From the NCBI RefSeq assembly GCF_000026045.1, contig NC_007426.1:2170001-2234000 (forward strand): a stretch of 64,000 nt of DNA, in the 5' to 3' direction. The DNA is from Natronomonas pharaonis DSM 2160 (GTDB lineage Archaea > Halobacteriota > Halobacteria > Halobacteriales > Haloarculaceae). Positions 53,490-62,908 of the stretch are shown here, piece by piece. The translations under genes and the position numbers were made by a program. The notes beneath the pieces were generated by a model. The model did no database searches, had not been told where the DNA came from, and saw only the letters and a program-made list of their open reading frames with translations. Each line of letters begins with the position of its first letter. Position 1 is the stretch's first letter.

Positions 53490-54638
53490 TCAGTATCGCT
53501 CGATGATTGTTGCGATGCCCTGCCCGAAGCCGATACACATCGTACAGAGGCCATACTGGCCATCGCAGGCCGCCAGCTGGTAGGGAAGCTTCCCGAGGAG
53601 CGCCGCTCCCGTCGCGCCGAGGGGGTGGCCGTGGGCGATGGCACCGCCCCAGACGTTCGTTCGGTCCCAGTCCGCGCCGGTTTCGTCGAGCCACGCCTCG
53701 ACGACCGCTGCAAACGCCTCGTTGACCTCGAAGCGGTCGATGTCGTCGACCGTCAGGTCGTGCTGTGCCAGCAGCTCTTCGGTCGCCGGTATCGGCCCGG
53801 TCAGCATCGTCACCGGGTCGACGCCGACGACGTGGCTGTCGACGATCCGGGCCATCGGTTCCCAGCCGTGTTCCTCGGCAGCGGCCTCACTCGTGACGAG
53901 CAGTGCCGATGCGCCGTCAACGATTCCCGAAGCGTTACCCGCGTGGTGGACCCCCTCGCCGGGGTCGCGGAACGAAAGCGGCAGCGACGAAAGCGTCTCG
54001 GCGTCGGTATCGGGGCGCATATGCTCGTCGCGGGTGAGTTCAACCCGCTCGTCGCCGACCTCGGTGTCGACCGACACGACCTGCTCGTCGTAGTGGCCCG
54101 CCTCCCACGCGTCACCACACCGGGACTGTGAGTCAGCGGCGAGTTCATCCAGCGTCCGGCGGGAGAAGTCATACGTCTCGGCGATGCGCTCTGCACCCTC
54201 TCCCTGTGTCGTCAGCTCGTCGAAATGCTCGAAATACGTGTCGGTGACGCTTTGCCCGTCCGAGCCCATCGGCACGCGCGTCATGTGCTCGACGCCGCCG
54301 GCGATGAGGACATCGTGTGCACCGCTTGCGACCTGTCCGGCGGCGAAGTTGACCGCCTGCTGACCGGAGCCGCACATCCGGTTGAGCTGGACGCCGGGAA
54401 CGCCGTCGCCCCAGCCGGCGACCATCGGCGCGAGCCGAGCGATGTTGAGCCCCTGCTCGTCGATCGGCGTGACGCAGCCGTAGATGACATCTTCGATGGT
54501 TTCCGGGGCGAACCCGTTCCGTTCGCGGAGGGCAACGAGCGGCTCGGCAGCGAGGTCTTGGGGGTGCATGTCTGCCAGTGCGCCGTCTCGCTTGCCGAAC
54601 GGCGTGCGGACAGCGTCAACGATAACCGGGTTGTTCAT
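53490..54638 (-). CDS. Acetyl-CoA C-acyltransferase (thiolase)
   Basis: A 382-residue thiolase forming or cleaving acetoacetyl-CoA or longer 3-ketoacyl-CoA. The nucleophilic Cys is in LNRMCGSGQQAVNFAAG, the His in GGAIAHGHPLGATGAAL and the second Cys in CTMCIGFGQG, all intact. It can feed the mevalonate pathway or act in beta-oxidation. GCTTTTCGTG about 24 nt upstream favours the chosen ATG (MNNPVIVDAVRTPFG); a longer frame of 41 codons is rejected. Confidence 0.93.
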   Translation of the reverse strand: MNNPVIVDAVRTPFGKRDGALADMHPQDLAAEPLVALRERNGFAPETIEDVIYGCVTPIDEQGLNIARLAPMVAGWGDGVPGVQLNRMCGSGQQAVNFAAGQVASGAHDVLIAGGVEHMTRVPMGSDGQSVTDTYFEHFDELTTQGEGAERIAETYDFSRRTLDELAADSQSRCGDAWEAGHYDEQVVSVDTEVGDERVELTRDEHMRPDTDAETLSSLPLSFRDPGEGVHHAGNASGIVDGASALLVTSEAAAEEHGWEPMARIVDSHVVGVDPVTMLTGPIPATEELLAQHDLTVDDIDRFEVNEAFAAVVEAWLDETGADWDRTNVWGGAIAHGHPLGATGAALLGKLPYQLAACDGQYGLCTMCIGFGQGIATIIERY

Positions 54639-54799
54639 GGGTCCTGTGAACACACGAAAAGCGGCGGCTTGTGTGTTGGGGTCGTATTGCGGTACACAGG
54701 CGCGAGACGTCGGGATTCTATATCTCGCTATATGGTTTATCGGGCGTATTTCGGCCGCCATCGGAAAACTACAACTTGGTGGCCGTCGAAGGCCCCGCT

Positions 54800-54961
54800 A
54801 TGAGCCTCTCACTGGAGAGAACCTGCCCCGAGTGTGGAACCGAGGAGTTCTACAAGGCCGCGAGCATGCAGATCCACCTCGGCACCAAGAAGAAGTGGCA
54901 CTGTACCGAATGCGAGTACGGCTTTGTCGCCATCAACGGCATCGACACCGCATCAGCTTAG
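54800..54961 (+). CDS. Small zinc-ribbon protein
   Basis: A 53-residue protein, MSLSLERTCPECGTEEFYKA, with the Cys pairs CPEC and CTEC (C9/C12 and C35/C38), a four-cysteine zinc ribbon. HLGTKKKWHCTECEYGFVAI gives the second half. Many such tiny zinc-finger genes exist in haloarchaea, mostly of unknown role. The open frame extends upstream to 54671, but that part lacks similarity. Confidence 0.72.
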   Translation: MSLSLERTCPECGTEEFYKAASMQIHLGTKKKWHCTECEYGFVAINGIDTASA

Positions 54962-55048
54962 TCACTCAGTCCACAGTTCTCCGGCGATCGCACAGAAAGA
55001 CACAGCGGGTCGCACGCACGATGTACCTATCAAAAATGTCGTCCAGTC

Positions 55049-55492
55049 TCAACTGTGCGGCTGTTCGCCGAACCCGTGGAACCGCCAGCCGGACAGCGAC
55101 TCCGGAACGAGCTGGTAGAAGTCGAATCGGAGCTCGTCCAGCGGCGTATCGAGGCTGACGTTCAGTGTCGGGATGACGGCGTTTTCCGCGATGGCGTTCG
55201 TCGCAAGCGTCTCCTCACCCTCGGGGACTGGCTCAAATGGCCCCTGTACGATGACACTCTGTGCCGGTCGCTCCTCGTAAACGGTGAATGTGGCTGTGTC
55301 GGTCGTCTCGATGTACTCCATCTTCCGGCTGTCGTCGTCGTAGGCGAGCTGAAAGTAGAGCGTCTCGCCGTCGTACCCGAACGACTGTGGGACAGCGTAG
55401 GTGTCGCCTCCGTCGGCAAGCGAGAGAGTCCCCGTGTTCGCTCGCCGGAGCAACGCCTCGACCTCATCGTCTGGCAGCTCGTCGGCGGTCAT
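55049..55492 (-). CDS. Pyridoxamine 5'-phosphate oxidase-like flavin protein
   Basis: A 147-residue split-barrel protein. TLSLADGGDTYAVPQSFGYD, LYFQLAYDDDSRKMEYIETT and QSVIVQGPFEPVPEGEET fit the family that binds FMN, F420 or haem; the ligand is unknown. AGTATAACTATCC centred 27-28 nt upstream fixes this ATG, although the frame is open for 15 more codons. It may act with the redox genes to its right. Confidence 0.82.
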   Translation of the reverse strand: MTADELPDDEVEALLRRANTGTLSLADGGDTYAVPQSFGYDGETLYFQLAYDDDSRKMEYIETTDTATFTVYEERPAQSVIVQGPFEPVPEGEETLATNAIAENAVIPTLNVSLDTPLDELRFDFYQLVPESLSGWRFHGFGEQPHS

Positions 55493-55601
55493 CGGAGAAA
55501 TTTGTTCGGCCGGATAGTTATACTCTGGCACGGGCACGAAAGCCGTGGCGCATTCGAAGGCTCATAAATCGCATGTTGGGATATGAAATAAGAGATACTC
55601 A

Positions 55602-55620
55602 GGTAGTTACTAGTTCTACC
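55602..55620. other. Imperfect A/T-rich palindrome
   Basis: GGTAGTTACTAGTTCTACC: GGTAG/CTACC arms around ACTAGT. It lies between the pyridoxamine-oxidase-like gene's promoter and the end of the UspA-ferredoxin gene, in one of the most A/T-rich stretches of the window. It may be a regulator site or a weak terminator. Confidence 0.3.
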
Positions 55621-55693
55621 GGAAATCAGATTGGAAAACACCACTGTCGGATTCGGTCTGACGTGGTTCTGACGTTCGTGTTTGCAGGCGTGG

Positions 55694-56866
55694 TCAGAGA
55701 ATCCGGTCGCGAAGCTGGTCGAGCTGCTTGGCGTTGTATACAAGCTTCACTTCGTCGGTGGCCGGCGTAGCAACACAGGTCAACCGCAGGTCCATTTCAT
55801 CGACTTCCTCGTCGGAGAGGCTACGGTTGGTCTCCATCTCGACCTCGCCGTCGACCAGTACTGCCGCACAGTTGATGCAGCCGCCACCCCGACAGAAAAA
55901 CGGCCAATCGTGGCCGTCTCTCTCAGCGGCGTCAAGAATGTACTCTCCTTTCTCGGTAGCTATCGTCCCGTAGGCGCCAGCTGGGAGGTCAGCTTCGGCT
56001 GCTTTCTCGAAGAGGTCGTCGTCTTCTAACGACCAGCCGTTGTCGTCCACGGCTTCGTAATCGAGAAATTCGACGGTAACGCCGTCCGTCTCCGGCTTTA
56101 CCGAGATAACCGGAACCGGTGAGAACCGAACCGTACGCTCGGTGACGCTCCCGAGCAGGTATTGTCTGATGCCGCCGCGTCCGTGTGCGCCCATTACGAC
56201 GACATCGATTCCAGCCTCAGCCACGTATCCAGCAATCGCCTCGTGTGGCCGGCCGCTGCGTGTTGCTGTGACGACTTCTATCCCAGCAGTTTCGCCCCGG
56301 TTGCGCACGTCGGTAACTGGCGATGGCTCCGCTTTGTCGCCGTCCGACGTGACCTGCAGTGTATGGAGCGTCGCACCGACTTCCGCCGCGAGGTCGACAG
56401 CATGCTCCGTGGCGGCCTTGGCCCCCTCGCTCCCGTCGGTCGGGACGAGGACGTTGTCGACCGCAAAATCGCGGGCGGTGTCTTCATGAACGGTTACGAC
56501 CGGAATCGGCGACTCCTTGAGGGTCTGTTCAGCCACGCTGCCGAGCAGGAACCGACCGATTCCCGTTCGCCCATGCGTCCCCATTACGATGATATCAACA
56601 TCGTGTGCTCCAGCATAATCGATAATCGAGCGATGGACCGACGTCTCCCCGCCATCGATAGTCTTCGTCTGTGGTGAAATATCGGCCTCGGCTGCGGCCT
56701 CTTTGAGCGCTTCATGGGCTCGTTCCGCCCTGTCTCCGTCGCCCGGCTCTTGAACGGAGAGGAGCGTCAGATCAGCGTCGAACAGTGCAGCCATTCGAAC
56801 GCCAACGGTTCCGGCTCGCTCCGCAACGTCGCTCCCGTCGGTCGGGACGAGAATCGTATCGTACAT
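55694..56866 (-). CDS. Tandem UspA-[2Fe-2S] ferredoxin fusion protein
   Basis: A 390-residue three-domain protein. UspA domain 1 covers 1-130 (GTHGRTGIGRFLLGSV ATP motif) and UspA domain 2 covers 137-257 (GAHGRGGIRQYLLGSV). From 263 to the end it is a full-length haloarchaeal plant-type ferredoxin, including the halophile-specific acidic insert (NGWSLEDDDLFEKAAEA). The cluster ligands are C325, C330, C333 and C364. The frame is continuous, with no gap or stop, and the joint at VSVKPETDGVTVEFLDYE is clean. A TTGATATACG box lies 27 nt upstream. I infer a nucleotide-sensing domain coupled to electron transfer. Confidence 0.9.
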   Translation of the reverse strand: MYDTILVPTDGSDVAERAGTVGVRMAALFDADLTLLSVQEPGDGDRAERAHEALKEAAAEADISPQTKTIDGGETSVHRSIIDYAGAHDVDIIVMGTHGRTGIGRFLLGSVAEQTLKESPIPVVTVHEDTARDFAVDNVLVPTDGSEGAKAATEHAVDLAAEVGATLHTLQVTSDGDKAEPSPVTDVRNRGETAGIEVVTATRSGRPHEAIAGYVAEAGIDVVVMGAHGRGGIRQYLLGSVTERTVRFSPVPVISVKPETDGVTVEFLDYEAVDDNGWSLEDDDLFEKAAEADLPAGAYGTIATEKGEYILDAAERDGHDWPFFCRGGGCINCAAVLVDGEVEMETNRSLSDEEVDEMDLRLTCVATPATDEVKLVYNAKQLDQLRDRIL

Positions 56867-57031
56867 GCGCGAAACTGTCGCCGGTATCGTATATCAATCC
56901 CCCACGTCGTTCCAACCGGGAAAACCACGGTTACACTACATGGCAGACAGTTGATGGCTGTTTCTGTCCTCTTCGTCTAGGTCACAGGTAGAATTATAAT
57001 AGGAAGCGACGAAGGCGGCATTGAAACTGAT

Positions 57032-57673
57032 ATGTCTGCAGATACAAACAACGAGCTGACACATCATTTAGCGGTCGGCATCGGTAGCGTCGGCGTCGCT
57101 GTGTTGCTGTGGGTGGTGGGGTATCACGAACAGCGAGTCGTCGGAGCAATCCCGTGGTTTCTCCTCGTCTTGGTGCTAGCCATCGGGCCGGCGGTGAAGC
57201 TTTGGCCCGGAATCAGACGCCGGGGTTCGGGGAACTTCCCGGTGAGTTGGCGGTCAGAGCTGGGAATCTGGTTTGCTATCTGGAGCGTCGTCCACCTACT
57301 GTTCGTGTTCCATGCGAGAGACTGGGACGTTATCGGCTATCTCGCCGGGATGAGCCCATGGGCGTTCGGTTCGTTCGTGGCGGTGATTATGGCGGTCGTC
57401 CTCGCAGCCACCTCGAACAACAGGGCCTACGATTACATGGGTGCGAAAGCATGGAAGTGGCATCAGACCGCCGGTACGTATGCGATTTTCTGGCTCCTCG
57501 CGGTTCACATCTACGATAGGGCCTACCTCCGGCCTGGATTCCCGTCCGAAGACCCCCTCCATTGGCTCTACCTACTCACACTCGGCCTCGTCGTTGTGCT
57601 CCAAATCGCCGCGTTCGTCAAAGTCGTTTCTCACTATCGGAAGACCGGTGAGTATCCCGCCGGGCTGGGCTAG
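57032..57673 (+). CDS. Ferric-reductase-like transmembrane protein
   Basis: A 213-residue membrane protein with about six helices. Two His-bearing helices (WSVVHLLFVFHARDW and WHQTAGTYAIFWLLAVHIYD) could ligate haem, as in ferric reductase/MsrQ-type cytochromes. No flavin or NAD domain is fused, so electrons must come from elsewhere; the divergent UspA-ferredoxin is a candidate partner. AATTATAATAGG about 34 nt upstream is the likely TATA. Confidence 0.72.
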   Translation: MSADTNNELTHHLAVGIGSVGVAVLLWVVGYHEQRVVGAIPWFLLVLVLAIGPAVKLWPGIRRRGSGNFPVSWRSELGIWFAIWSVVHLLFVFHARDWDVIGYLAGMSPWAFGSFVAVIMAVVLAATSNNRAYDYMGAKAWKWHQTAGTYAIFWLLAVHIYDRAYLRPGFPSEDPLHWLYLLTLGLVVVLQIAAFVKVVSHYRKTGEYPAGLG

Positions 57674-57828
57674 CGGATTGAGCCAGTCATAGTATTCTGC
57701 GAGCGGGCTACTCTCACTGCGTGTCCAACCGCGTGGCGACTGTCCGTAGCTGCCATGTCCGGCATTGTATTGCGTAGTATCCACAAAACTATTATATACA
57801 AGGTTGATAGGGTAGTATACCGGAACCA

Positions 57829-57924
57829 ATGGAATCCACGATGTCAGCGCCGCACCGCGATGGCCGGGGGCGAGCAAACGACGGGCCAGCACGCGACATA
57901 GCTGTTGCGGAACAGGGACAATAA
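57829..57924 (+). CDS. Possible 31-residue leader ORF before tauE/safE
   Basis: An ATG frame, MESTMSAPHRDGRGRANDGP and on to residue 31, whose TAA overlaps the next gene's ATG by one base (TAATG). ATTATATACA (57791-57800) gives a transcript start at about 57822, just before it. It has no known homologue. It could serve to couple translation of the transporter, or be noncoding leader. Confidence 0.3.
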   Translation: MESTMSAPHRDGRGRANDGPARDIAVAEQGQ

Positions 57925-58934
57925 TGGAACTACTCGGGCTTACCCCGCAGCTAGCGGCGCTTTTCGTCGGCTTCGGATTCATGGTCGGCGTTTTCTTCGG
58001 GTTCTTCGGGATGGGCGGGTCATTCCTTGTTACGCCGACGCTTCTGATACTCGGGTATCCGGCGCCGGTTGCCATCGGGTCGAGCATGGCATTCGTGTTC
58101 GGGACGGCGGTCATCGCGACGCTGAAGCACCACGATGTCGGACAGGTAGACTACAAGCTGGGTGCGCTGATGTTTGTCGGCATCGCGGTCGGCATCGAGG
58201 CCGGGAAGATGCTCGTCTTCTTCCTCGAGGCGCTCGGGCGGGCGGAGGTTGTCGTCGGCAGCGCGTACGTGGTACTCTTAGCCGCCATCGGCGGTGTCTT
58301 CGTCCGCAGCGCAGCCGGCGGCGACAGCGCCGACAGCGCCGACAGCGAGGGCGGCGACGGAAGCGAAGACGACATTCCAGATATTGCGAAGAAGATCAAA
58401 TCGTACACCATTCCACCAATGGTGACGCTGACCGACGGCAGCAAAGCATCGATGTGGACTATCTCGGGGGTCGGCGGCGGTGTCGGCGTCGTCTCCGGCT
58501 TTCTCGGCGTCGGTGGCGGCTTCATCCGGATGCCGGCCATCTACTACATCATCGGCGTCCCGCTTGCCGCGGCGGTCGGAACGAGCCTCTTCGGCGCGCT
58601 CATGTCCGGTGCCGTCGGCGCGTTCACCTACGGCCTCTCGGGCGTTATCGACCTCGGCGTCGTGACGGCGCTGCTCGTCGGCAGTGCGCTTGGGGCCCGT
58701 ATCGGGTCGGCGGCGACAGCCTACGTCGATGAAGACGATGTGACGATCTATTTCGGTGTCATGTTGCTCCTTGCGAGCATCGCCGTGGCGGCCGGCGAGT
58801 TGGCGACGTGGCTCGACGCGCCGGTGTTAGACACCGTCAGCTTCGTGCTTCTCGTGGGGTCGGCAGCGTTCGTGACCGCCGTCATCTTCTATTACGGCGC
58901 AACGGCGGTCCGAAACGGGACGCGGGTCGGCTAG
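57924..58934 (+). CDS. Sulfite exporter TauE/SafE family protein
   Basis: A 336-residue membrane protein with two repeated halves: FGFMVGVFFGFFGMGGSFLV and GVGVVSGFLGVGGGFIRMP carry the family GxGGG motifs. A charged, Asp/Ser/Gly-rich loop (about 130-160) separates the halves. It exports or imports sulfur oxyanions or organic acids; the exact substrate is unknown. It is followed by a convergent tandem UspA gene overlapping by 4 nt. Confidence 0.88.
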   Translation: MELLGLTPQLAALFVGFGFMVGVFFGFFGMGGSFLVTPTLLILGYPAPVAIGSSMAFVFGTAVIATLKHHDVGQVDYKLGALMFVGIAVGIEAGKMLVFFLEALGRAEVVVGSAYVVLLAAIGGVFVRSAAGGDSADSADSEGGDGSEDDIPDIAKKIKSYTIPPMVTLTDGSKASMWTISGVGGGVGVVSGFLGVGGGFIRMPAIYYIIGVPLAAAVGTSLFGALMSGAVGAFTYGLSGVIDLGVVTALLVGSALGARIGSAATAYVDEDDVTIYFGVMLLLASIAVAAGELATWLDAPVLDTVSFVLLVGSAAFVTAVIFYYGATAVRNGTRVG

Positions 58935-59782
58935 CGAGGTTGCCGTGGCCGCTCCGGCGGCACTAGCAGGACGTTCCCATCGGCGTGGGCGACGATTTCC
59001 TCCGAAACGCTACCGAGGAGCAGCCGCCGGAGCCGGCCGTGGCCGCGGGAGCCAAGCAACACCATCGTCGGCTCGTGGTCGGCTTCCGCCGCGAGAATCT
59101 CGTCGGCCGGGTCGCCGTATCGAACGTCGGTTTGGGTGTCGATATCCCACTCGCGGAGCCGGTCGGCGAGCGCTGCGAGACGCTCCTCGGGGTCGTCGTC
59201 CTCCGGGTCGGGGTCTTTCGGCGTCTGGACGTGGACGAGCGTCGCATCTTGGACGGCGGGATGTAGATACGAGAAGGTCTCGAAGGCCTGCTCGGCGTTC
59301 GAGGAGAAATCGGTCGCATACAGCGTGTGTTGGAAAAGATGCTCTCTGACGACCTCAGGGTCGTCGGTGGCCTCTTCGACCCGGTTGACGAGCAGCGGCG
59401 CAACGGCCGTTCGGGCGAGATTGCGCGCCGTCGAGCCGATAGCGCGGTTTTCAAGCGGGCTTTCACCGCGCGAGCCGACGATGATGAGGTCGGCGTCGAC
59501 CGCCTCGGCGACGCCGTTGATGCGGCGGTACGGCGTCCCGCGGACGGCATGGGCCTCGACTTCGAAGCCCGCCGATTCCAGCACGGACTGGTATCGGGAC
59601 AGCGCCGACTGGCGGCGCTCCTCGAAGTTGAGCCCCGGAATGCCGGTGTGGACGTTCGAGGGGACGACCGTCACGAGGTGGAGTTTCTCGACGCCGATGC
59701 GGCTCAGACACCGCAGGCAAGTCTCTGATTCGATGGCCGCCTCGCTGGCCGCCGAGAGGTCTGTTGCACAGACGGCTTTCAT
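58931..59782 (-). CDS. Tandem universal stress protein (UspA)
   Basis: A 283-residue protein of two Usp domains. The first has VEAHAVRGTPYRRINGVAEA and GSRGESPLENRAIGSTA; the second has GSRGHGRLRRLLLGSVSEE, a standard ATP-binding G-x2-G-x9-GS. In the first the ATP loop is less canonical. Its role in stress is inferred. AGCAATATTC about 27 nt upstream supports the start at MKAVCATDLSAAS. Confidence 0.9.
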   Translation of the reverse strand: MKAVCATDLSAASEAAIESETCLRCLSRIGVEKLHLVTVVPSNVHTGIPGLNFEERRQSALSRYQSVLESAGFEVEAHAVRGTPYRRINGVAEAVDADLIIVGSRGESPLENRAIGSTARNLARTAVAPLLVNRVEEATDDPEVVREHLFQHTLYATDFSSNAEQAFETFSYLHPAVQDATLVHVQTPKDPDPEDDDPEERLAALADRLREWDIDTQTDVRYGDPADEILAAEADHEPTMVLLGSRGHGRLRRLLLGSVSEEIVAHADGNVLLVPPERPRQPR

Positions 59783-59842
59783 ACTGGTAGTACGTGGGAC
59801 GCGGCGAATATTGCTTTCGTTCTGCAAAACGACAAGGGAGGA

Positions 59843-61276
59843 TTACGCGTCGTCGAGGGCCTGCCAGGAAAGCCGGGGGTCCCGGGCGGCCGAGGTCTGG
59901 TCGATACGGCCGGCTGCCGTCCGCTCGGGAGCAGCAGCGAGCGTGTCCGCATCGTCAGCACGGGCGGCGTTGAACGCCGCCGCGAGCTGGTCGAGGGTCC
60001 GCTTGCTCTCGATTTCGGTCGGCTCCGTCATCAGGGCCTCGTCGACGATGTCCGGCCACTTCGTCGTCGGCGGGTGGACACCGTAATCAAGCATCCGCTT
60101 TGCGACATCGGCGGCGTCTTGGTCGCCGGCGCTGGCGACGAATTCGTGATGGAACGGGCCGAACGGCACCTCGTAGTCGACCTGCGTCGCGAGATAGTTG
60201 GCGTTCAGTACCGCCTTCGCGCTGGCGTCGGTCAGCCCCTCGTCGCCGAGCCGGGCGATGTAGGCGTAGGCCTTCAGCAAGACGAGCCAGTTGCCCTGAT
60301 AGCCGTGGACCTTGCCGATGGTGTGGTCCGGCTCGTATCGCTCGTAGCCGCTGTCCGTCTCACGGACGTGCGGTGCCGGCAGGAAGTCGGCAAGTTCCTC
60401 AGTAACGCCGACCGGGCCCGCACCGGGGCCGCCGCCGCCGTGCGGCGTCGCGAACGTCTTGTGGACGTTGTAATGCATGATATCGAAGCCCATGTCGCCC
60501 GGGCGGGCGCGACCGAGCAGCGCGTTGAGGTTCGCGCCGTCGTAGTAGAGCAGGCCGCCGACATCGTGGACCAGTTCGGCGATGGACTCGATGTCACGCT
60601 CGAAGAGCCCCAGCGTGTTCGGGTTCGTCAGCATGAGCGCCGCCGTGTCCTCCGAGAGCGCTGCCGACAGCGCATCGAGGTCGACGCAGCCGTCGTCGGC
60701 GCTCGGCAGTGTCACGACATCGTAGCCGGCCATCGCCGCGCTGGCGAAGTTCGTCCCGTGGGCCGAATCGGGGACGATAACCTCCGTCCGGTCGTCGCCG
60801 TTGGCCTCGTGGTAGGCCTTGGCCATGAGAATGCCGGCGAACTCCCCCGCCGCACCGGCCGGCGGCTGGAGCGTCACGGCGTCCATCCCGCCGATGGTTG
60901 CGAGCTGCTCTTGGAGGCCGTGCTGGAGCGCCAGCACACCTTGTACAGTTCCTTCGGAGCGGGCAGGATGGACCGCAGCCTTCGGGTCGGCGGCGACGTC
61001 TTCGGTGAACTTGGGGTTGTACTTCATCGTACACGAGCCCAGCGGGAACGGCCCGGAGTCGACGCCGTAGTTCATCTCCGAGAGGCGCGTATAATGGCGG
61101 GCCAGTTCCGGCTCCGAGAGCGCCGGCAGTTCGAGTTCGTCTCGGGTTAGCTCGTCGGGCAGCGTCGAATCGACCGTGACGCTCTCGGTCGATTTCTCGG
61201 CAAGCAGCGGCTCGTAGGTCTCCTCGTCGGCCATCCAGCGCGCCTGGTCGTAGCCGAGCGGGTCGTCGTCGCTCAT
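59843..61276 (-). CDS. gcvPB: Glycine decarboxylase, P-protein subunit 2
   Basis: The 477-residue C-terminal-type half of the glycine cleavage P-protein. The PLP lysine is in [40 protein letters not shown]-like segments are conserved. With gcvPA it decarboxylates glycine and passes the aminomethyl group to GcvH. The genes overlap by 4 nt (ATGA). gcvT and gcvH are not within this window. Confidence 0.93.
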   Translation of the reverse strand: MSDDDPLGYDQARWMADEETYEPLLAEKSTESVTVDSTLPDELTRDELELPALSEPELARHYTRLSEMNYGVDSGPFPLGSCTMKYNPKFTEDVAADPKAAVHPARSEGTVQGVLALQHGLQEQLATIGGMDAVTLQPPAGAAGEFAGILMAKAYHEANGDDRTEVIVPDSAHGTNFASAAMAGYDVVTLPSADDGCVDLDALSAALSEDTAALMLTNPNTLGLFERDIESIAELVHDVGGLLYYDGANLNALLGRARPGDMGFDIMHYNVHKTFATPHGGGGPGAGPVGVTEELADFLPAPHVRETDSGYERYEPDHTIGKVHGYQGNWLVLLKAYAYIARLGDEGLTDASAKAVLNANYLATQVDYEVPFGPFHHEFVASAGDQDAADVAKRMLDYGVHPPTTKWPDIVDEALMTEPTEIESKRTLDQLAAAFNAARADDADTLAAAPERTAAGRIDQTSAARDPRLSWQALDDA

Positions 61277-62601
61277 CGTGCGGCCTCCGTGACGGCCTCG
61301 ACAAGGCCGTCGATGGCGTCGGCGTTTGTCTCGGTGACACAAACCTGCAGCAGATGGTCATCGACCGCGTGGACGGCATAGCCAGCCGCCGCCAGATCGT
61401 CGGCCACCGCCCGCGCCGGCTGGTCGGTCCGGGCAAGGAACTCCCGGAAGTGGTGGCGGTCGTGGACCGGCGCGGCGACGCCGTCGAGCGCGTCGAGCCG
61501 CTCGGCTGCCTCCCGGGCACGGACAACACAGGATTCAGCAAGGTCGACGAGGCCGTCCGGGCCGTGCCATGCGATGGTCATCGCCGTCCGGAGGGCGACC
61601 CACGCCTGATTCGTACAGATGTTCGAGGTCGCTCGCTCGCGGCGGATATGCTGTTCGCGGGTCTGGAGCGTCAGCGTGTAGGCGCGGTGGCCGTTGGCGT
61701 CCTCGCTCGCGCCGACGAGTCGGCCGGGAACCTGCCGGAGGAACGACTCCCGGCAGGCAAACAGGCCCATACCAGTTCCGTAGGCGGCTGGAAGCCCGAG
61801 TGTCGCCGCCTCGCCGACGACGACATCCGCACCGACATCGGCGGGCTTTTCAAGCAGCGAGAGCGCGACCGGGTCCGAACCGACGACAAAGAGGGCGTCG
61901 TTTGCCGTTGCGATGGCTCCGATTTCGTCGAGCCGCTCTTCGATGACACCACGGACGGTCGGCGTCTCGGCGTAGACGGCCAGCGTCTCCTCGCCGGCCG
62001 CGGCGTCGAGGGCATCGACATCGGCGATGCCGTCGGCCATTGGGTAGGTCGCAACCGAGACATCGTGGCCGATGAGGTAGTTTTCGAGCGTCCGTCGCTT
62101 GCCTTCGCGGAGCTGTTCGGGCACCAGCACGCGGTCGCCATCGGCCTCGCGAACGCGGATGGCAAGCGTCGCCGCCTCGCCAAGCGCTGTCGCGGCGTCG
62201 TACATCGAGCAGTTGGCAATCGCAAGGCCGGTCAACTCGGCGACCATCGACTGGTACTCGAAGAGCGCCTGGAGAAAGCCCTGTGCGATTTCCGGCTGGT
62301 ATTGGGTGTAGCTCGTCAGAAACTCCGAGCGGCCGGCGAGGTCATCGACCATCGACGGGACGTAGTGGTCGTAGTGGCCGCGGCCGAGAAACTCGGTGAG
62401 GTCGTGGTTGCGGCCGAGCTGTCGGTCGACAAGCGAACGGACATCGCGTTCGCTGCGGGATTCGATACCGAAGGTGTCGTCGAAACGGACCGAATCCGGG
62501 ATGTCGAAAAGCGCCGCTTCGCTTTCGACACCCACCGCCGAGAGCATCGCCTCGGTCTCGGCGTCCGTATGGGGCGCGTAGGGGCTGCCGTTGGCTGTCA
62601 T
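61273..62601 (-). CDS. gcvPA: Glycine decarboxylase, P-protein subunit 1
   Basis: A 442-residue N-terminal half. [20 protein letters not shown] and [20 protein letters not shown] are family hallmarks, and [17 protein letters not shown] is near the C-terminus. It forms a complex with gcvPB. A CCCTATTACGGG element at about 62636-62649 would put the transcript start about 15 nt before the ATG. It is the first gene of the pair. Confidence 0.93.
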   Translation of the reverse strand: MTANGSPYAPHTDAETEAMLSAVGVESEAALFDIPDSVRFDDTFGIESRSERDVRSLVDRQLGRNHDLTEFLGRGHYDHYVPSMVDDLAGRSEFLTSYTQYQPEIAQGFLQALFEYQSMVAELTGLAIANCSMYDAATALGEAATLAIRVREADGDRVLVPEQLREGKRRTLENYLIGHDVSVATYPMADGIADVDALDAAAGEETLAVYAETPTVRGVIEERLDEIGAIATANDALFVVGSDPVALSLLEKPADVGADVVVGEAATLGLPAAYGTGMGLFACRESFLRQVPGRLVGASEDANGHRAYTLTLQTREQHIRRERATSNICTNQAWVALRTAMTIAWHGPDGLVDLAESCVVRAREAAERLDALDGVAAPVHDRHHFREFLARTDQPARAVADDLAAAGYAVHAVDDHLLQVCVTETNADAIDGLVEAVTEAAR

Positions 62602-62681
62602 GGACGGTGTCAGTCTGTCAGAAGGTTACGTCGCACCCGTAATAGGGGTTGCCTTGCCAGCGCGGTGGGTGGCTGGCTCGC

Positions 62682-62861
62682 CTACTCGTCGTCCGACGAG
62701 TGCGGCACCGCGATAAAAGCGTACAACCGTGGTAACACGATGCCGATGCCGACGAGCACAGCCGCGGCGACGACCAGCGACCACTGCTGGTAGGCGGCAT
62801 ACGAGAAGGGTGCCGCAAGGATGACACAGACCGCCGTAACGAGCGTCTTCGAGGGGGCCAT
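62682..62861 (-). CDS. 59-residue membrane protein
   Basis: MAPSKTLVTAVCVILAAPFS opens a short protein with two hydrophobic segments (LVTAVCVILAAPFSYAAY, LVVAAAVLVGIGIVLPRL) and a DDE tail. It is encoded in the 300-nt region upstream of gcvPA, on the same strand. No family is recognised. The codon pattern and the membrane profile support a real gene. Confidence 0.6.
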   Translation of the reverse strand: MAPSKTLVTAVCVILAAPFSYAAYQQWSLVVAAAVLVGIGIVLPRLYAFIAVPHSSDDE

Positions 62862-62908
62862 CTACCGCGGCGGTACCGGCGGCTGCGATACCAACGTTCC
62901 GGTCTCGG

